Assembly: GCA_011523485.1 (NCBI GenBank)
Contig: WTGR01000522.1
Location: 1-8,588, forward strand
Direction: 5' to 3'
DNA length: 8,588 bases
Origin: Acidobacteriota bacterium
GTDB taxonomy: Bacteria; Acidobacteriota; Vicinamibacteria; Vicinamibacterales; UBA8438
Shown here: positions 7,301 through 8,588 of the stretch, one piece after another
Layout: every line of letters begins with the position of its first letter
Position numbering within the stretch: position 1 is the first letter of the stretch
Notes under the pieces: generated by a model
What the model was told of the DNA's origin: nothing
The model's input: the letters and a program-made list of their open reading frames with translations, nothing else
Database searches by the model: none
Program-made: the position numbers and the translations under genes

Positions 7301-7996
7301 CGGCGGTTCGAGGTGGGCGCGATGATGGCTTCGGTCGGGGACATGCCCGGTGTTGGCGACAGCCCGATCCAGCTCGAGATTTCGGGCGAGCGCTACGAAC
7401 GCCCCGGCGCCAGGCCGGATCACCGCGTCGGCATGTTCGGTGTCGTCCGTCTGGGCGGCGGCAAGGCGTCGCCCGAGAGCGCGCCGAACGGCGACCCGGC
7501 GGCGCGCGCGCCGGCGCTCGTGCCGGCGGCGGTCCCGGATGCCCGACAGCCCGCAACCCTGCGTTCCAAGCCGTTGTGGGCCGCCCTGCCGCTCGACGAG
7601 CGGTTCGCGCCCGCGCCGGTGGAAGGCTGCGCACTGCCCGAGATGCCGCCTGCCGCCGCGCCGGCCGTCGTCCCGGCGCCGGTGGCGTCGCGCCCCGCGG
7701 CAACGACCCGTGCCGCCGGCGCCCGGCGGCGCAGCGCCGTGGCTGACGCGGCGCGGACGTATCGGGCTGTGCCGGTACTGATCGACGTGCTGGCGAACGA
7801 CGTCCGATCCGACGGGTTGCGGATCGTCGCCATGACGGCGCCTGCCCACGGGACGGCGACCGTGGCGGACGGCATGGTGCGGTATGCGCCGGAGCCGGGC
7901 CACCGCGGCCGCGATGCCTTTACCTACACGGTGGTCGGCGCTGGCGGCCGGACCTCGCGAGCCACGGTGACGGTGACGGTCATGGACGCCGAATGA
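4358..7996 (+). CDS. Autotransporter-like surface protein with Calx-beta, cadherin-like and post-barrel Ig-like domains
   Basis: Likely exported outer-membrane adhesin-like protein, 1212 residues. The signal peptide is 1-20 (cleavage after ASA). A unique N-terminal domain has Cys 24, 65, 86 and 100, possibly two disulfides. Residues 112-229 are Calx-beta-like (FTPVDDTTEESDENL, then LMIKDND). Residues 239-343 are cadherin-like (VTATDPAEHRLTYAL, YELTLAARNGDG). Residues 346-437 are a 'tandem-95'/Big_9-type domain (VVDVLANDTDGDGDSL, FDYTVSDPGGLTDTATVTL) with Asp-rich, probably calcium-binding loops. Residues 438-526 are a related Ig-like domain (YFTDIDGDALTYTA). A helical linker (527-560) leads through a Gly-rich stretch into a barrel of alternating strands from about 664 (WTVWGQGDLQTF) to 1034, typical of autotransporter translocators. 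Residues 1035-1126 are Pro/Ala-rich, and 1127-1212 form another tandem-95-like domain (LIDVLAND, AFTYTVVGAGG). Autotransporters normally end with the barrel, so this tail is unusual. Ligand and cell target are unknown. Confidence 0.93.
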   Translation: MRVLAVAVGVVLLVVVDASAQERCSRRYYGEEHSGAWQYLTIDATSRGMPASSGITIYDRPTLVCGHNGQKGLVDDGRDDDYYAYCAESVAHEWRRVWACGSGGNGGRENSRGRVRLSMADDSEWVMEDAGPTQVTVKAELTGDMRDVSTRVNVRLDPYEASMDDFEASEQNLRIDIPANRRSGSRSLTFTPVDDTTEESDENLRFSGDTGAANLPVDPTTLMIKDNDAADDDPAGTTVGDPAFSERSYVFDLPEERDGRTDPYRLGVVTATDPAEHRLTYALATGDGSRFEVGASSGAIDYVGPGEDYESGPRNYELTLAARNGDGRTASARVTVRVTNVAETPAAADDAVEMPEDETIVVDVLANDTDGDGDSLTVVSVSAPEHGEAMVAHGGGVRYEPSLHYHGPDRFDYTVSDPGGLTDTATVTLDVLPVNDAPQAVGKIPEQALEEGGEPVTLDLAPYFTDIDGDALTYTAESSNAAATTVAMSGSTLTLSAVVRGAAAVTVTASDPDGLTATQVFGASVGDELVREVLTDLLAGFARGHLSSVRQTVGRRLETAGAETPHLALAGRYFSPLLWNRLGAGGLARTHEWYFRAAVLQQRRAATELLGTSADPRFRESDGFLGVGSFGGGWNRALLGSSLLLPFGGGGEGGPGSGRGRPRWTVWGQGDLQTFRGTPGSVSGYEGDLRTGYLGVDVQVTGGWLLGVAMARSGGAGAWERGESGGELSTTLTRVHPYVRWANDDTAVWGVLGVGRGRAGSHVRTLTGLRETSDLGLGLGLLEGRRRVATVGGGVDIGLRGEASWARLATGDGDETIDDLEAGVRRVRAGVELLRAISGAGGLTWTPFGAVSTRHDGGAGQTGVGLEVAGGLRVRSGPLRLEAQGRRLLVHSATGYEEQGASLAAMVGAGPFEPGLTLSVRPTWGAPGMGAETLWQDRFHTYRQGTDYEAAGIDARVGYGVGLPWGSVLTPFGAIAQREDNRRFEVGAMMASVGDMPGVGDSPIQLEISGERYERPGARPDHRVGMFGVVRLGGGKASPESAPNGDPAARAPALVPAAVPDARQPATLRSKPLWAALPLDERFAPAPVEGCALPEMPPAAAPAVVPAPVASRPAATTRAAGARRRSAVADAARTYRAVPVLIDVLANDVRSDGLRIVAMTAPAHGTATVADGMVRYAPEPGHRGRDAFTYTVVGAGGRTSRATVTVTVMDAE

Positions 7997-8051
7997 AGGC
8001 GGACGCTACCCGTTGAAGGTGTAGTTGGCGTGACCCGTCGGCGCCGGTTGT

Positions 8052-8055
8052 GGAG
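8052..8055 (+). promoter_or_regulatory. Shine-Dalgarno favouring the GTG start at 8061
   Basis: GGAG stands five bases before GTG 8061. The in-frame ATG at 8136 has no SD, so GTG is the better start for the sigma factor, and the octapeptide repeat falls within the protein either way. Confidence 0.5.
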
Positions 8056-8060
8056 TTTTG

Positions 8061-8537
8061 GTGACCTTCGAGGCGTCGTCGATCCCACCCCCGCCGGCAC
8101 TGGATCTCCCCAGCGTTTACCATCGGTACCCTCGCATGGCCGCATCGCCCCAGAACCCCGCGGATTCCGATGTGCGCCCCTCCGCCTCGGACGACCCGCG
8201 CCCGTCCACCTCGGACGACCCGCACCTCTCCACCTCGGACGACCCGCGCCTCTCCACCTCCGAATGGCATCTTCTGCAGCGCGCGCGGGAGGGTAGTCCA
8301 TCGGCCATCGCCGTCCTGTTCACGCGCTATTCGTCCTGGCTGCGGCGATGGACGCACGGCCGGCTGCCCCGCTGGGTTCGCGGCGTCATCGACACCAGCG
8401 ATCTGGTTCAGGATTCCCTTCACCAGACGTTCTCGCGTCTCCCCTGGTTCGAGCCGGAGCACGCCGGCGCGTTGCGGGCCTACCTGCGGCGGGCGGTCGA
8501 CAACCGCATCCGGGACGAGTTGCGCCGCGCGGTGTGA
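8061..8537 (+). CDS. ECF-type RNA polymerase sigma factor, region 2 half; frame broken after region 2
   Basis: From GTG 8061 the product is 158 residues; from ATG 8136 it would be 133. Residues 1-67 are a low-complexity Pro/Ser/Asp tail with three SDDPR-type octapeptides at 43-66. Residues 68-157 match sigma region 2: EWHLLQRAREGSPSAIAVLF, a basic WLRRWTHGRLPRW, then DTSDLVQDSLHQTF at 111-124 (core RNA polymerase contact and -10 region recognition) and AYLRRAVDNRIRDELRRA. Region 4, needed for -35 binding, is missing because TGA 8535-8537 closes the frame. The frame containing FEGFDKVYP (8558-8587) stays open to the window end and could carry the continuation after a one-base deletion. So this is either a frameshifted gene, a sequencing error, or a lone region-2 protein. 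The 64-base gap from the autotransporter-like gene shows no terminator, so co-transcription is possible. Confidence 0.75.
   Translation: MTFEASSIPPPPALDLPSVYHRYPRMAASPQNPADSDVRPSASDDPRPSTSDDPHLSTSDDPRLSTSEWHLLQRAREGSPSAIAVLFTRYSSWLRRWTHGRLPRWVRGVIDTSDLVQDSLHQTFSRLPWFEPEHAGALRAYLRRAVDNRIRDELRRAV
8187..8258 (+). repeat. Three 24-bp in-frame tandem repeats in the sigma factor N-terminus
   Basis: Copies at 8187-8210, 8211-8234 and 8235-8258 differ at one to three bases and encode SDDPRPST, SDDPHLST and SDDPRLST. A degenerate fourth copy (SDVRPSA) lies just before. The unit is a multiple of three, so copy-number change keeps the frame. Confidence 0.9.
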
Positions 8538-8588
8538 GGTGGTCCCGGTCGTTTGGACCATTCGAGGGCTTCGATAAGGTGTATCCCG

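Noticed and set aside
4636..7746. Open frame of 1036 codons on the plus strand in another phase of the same gene
   Set aside because: The translation is low-complexity Gly/Arg/Ala, the usual result of reading a high-GC gene out of frame.
4277..7903. Open frame of 1208 codons on the minus strand across the autotransporter-like gene
   Set aside because: It is Arg/His/Pro-rich with no domain pattern, signal peptide or SD. It is an open shadow caused by high GC at third positions of the + strand gene.
7997..8060. Terminator or regulatory site between the autotransporter-like and sigma factor genes
   Set aside because: Only a short CGGCGCCG palindrome and the SD-like GGAG are present; no hairpin with a T-run.
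8187..8258. CRISPR-like repetition
   Set aside because: The units are directly adjacent without spacers, in frame, and inside a coding region; they are a protein repeat.

Overview
The window is a high-GC bacterial segment with strong GC bias at third codon positions. It comes from a diderm (Gram-negative) organism: it encodes an outer-membrane autotransporter-type barrel, signal peptides and Shine-Dalgarno (SD) sites. The sigma factor at the right end is of a kind I associate with Acidobacteriota, Gemmatimonadota and similar lineages. That placement is an impression from family resemblance, not a determination. All well-supported genes are on the + strand.

Layout. (1) 62-3148 encodes a 1028-residue multi-spanning membrane protein. 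It has a double-Cache-like extracytoplasmic sensor, four membrane helices around a tryptophan-periodic loop, a second extracytoplasmic segment, a fifth helix, a cytoplasmic P-loop-NTPase-like module with a decayed Walker A, a winged-helix-like segment and two C-terminal helices. (2) 3200-3676, 51 bases downstream with a perfect SD, encodes a one-helix membrane protein with a long coiled coil; the two probably form an operon and may act together. (3) 3677-4070 is a decayed intergenic stretch. It holds the remnant of an IS3-type transposase OrfA broken by an exact 10-bp tandem duplication, plus two inverted repeats. (4) 4071-4361 is a short exported ORF, probably frameshifted, whose stop overlaps the next start (ATGA). 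(5) 4358-7996 encodes a 1212-residue surface protein: signal peptide, four-Cys N-terminal domain, Calx-beta-like, cadherin-like and two Ig/cadherin-like domains, then an autotransporter-like beta barrel. Unusually, a proline/alanine-rich linker and a further Ig/cadherin-like domain follow the barrel. (6) 8061-8537 encodes the N-terminal half (region 2) of an ECF-type sigma factor with an N-terminal octapeptide repeat. Its frame closes just after region 2, which looks like a frameshift; region 4 would lie beyond the window.

No RNA gene, CRISPR array or complete insertion sequence was seen. The strongest candidates for something undescribed are the sensor/pseudo-NTPase receptor with its coiled-coil partner, and the autotransporter-like protein that carries related domains on both sides of its barrel.
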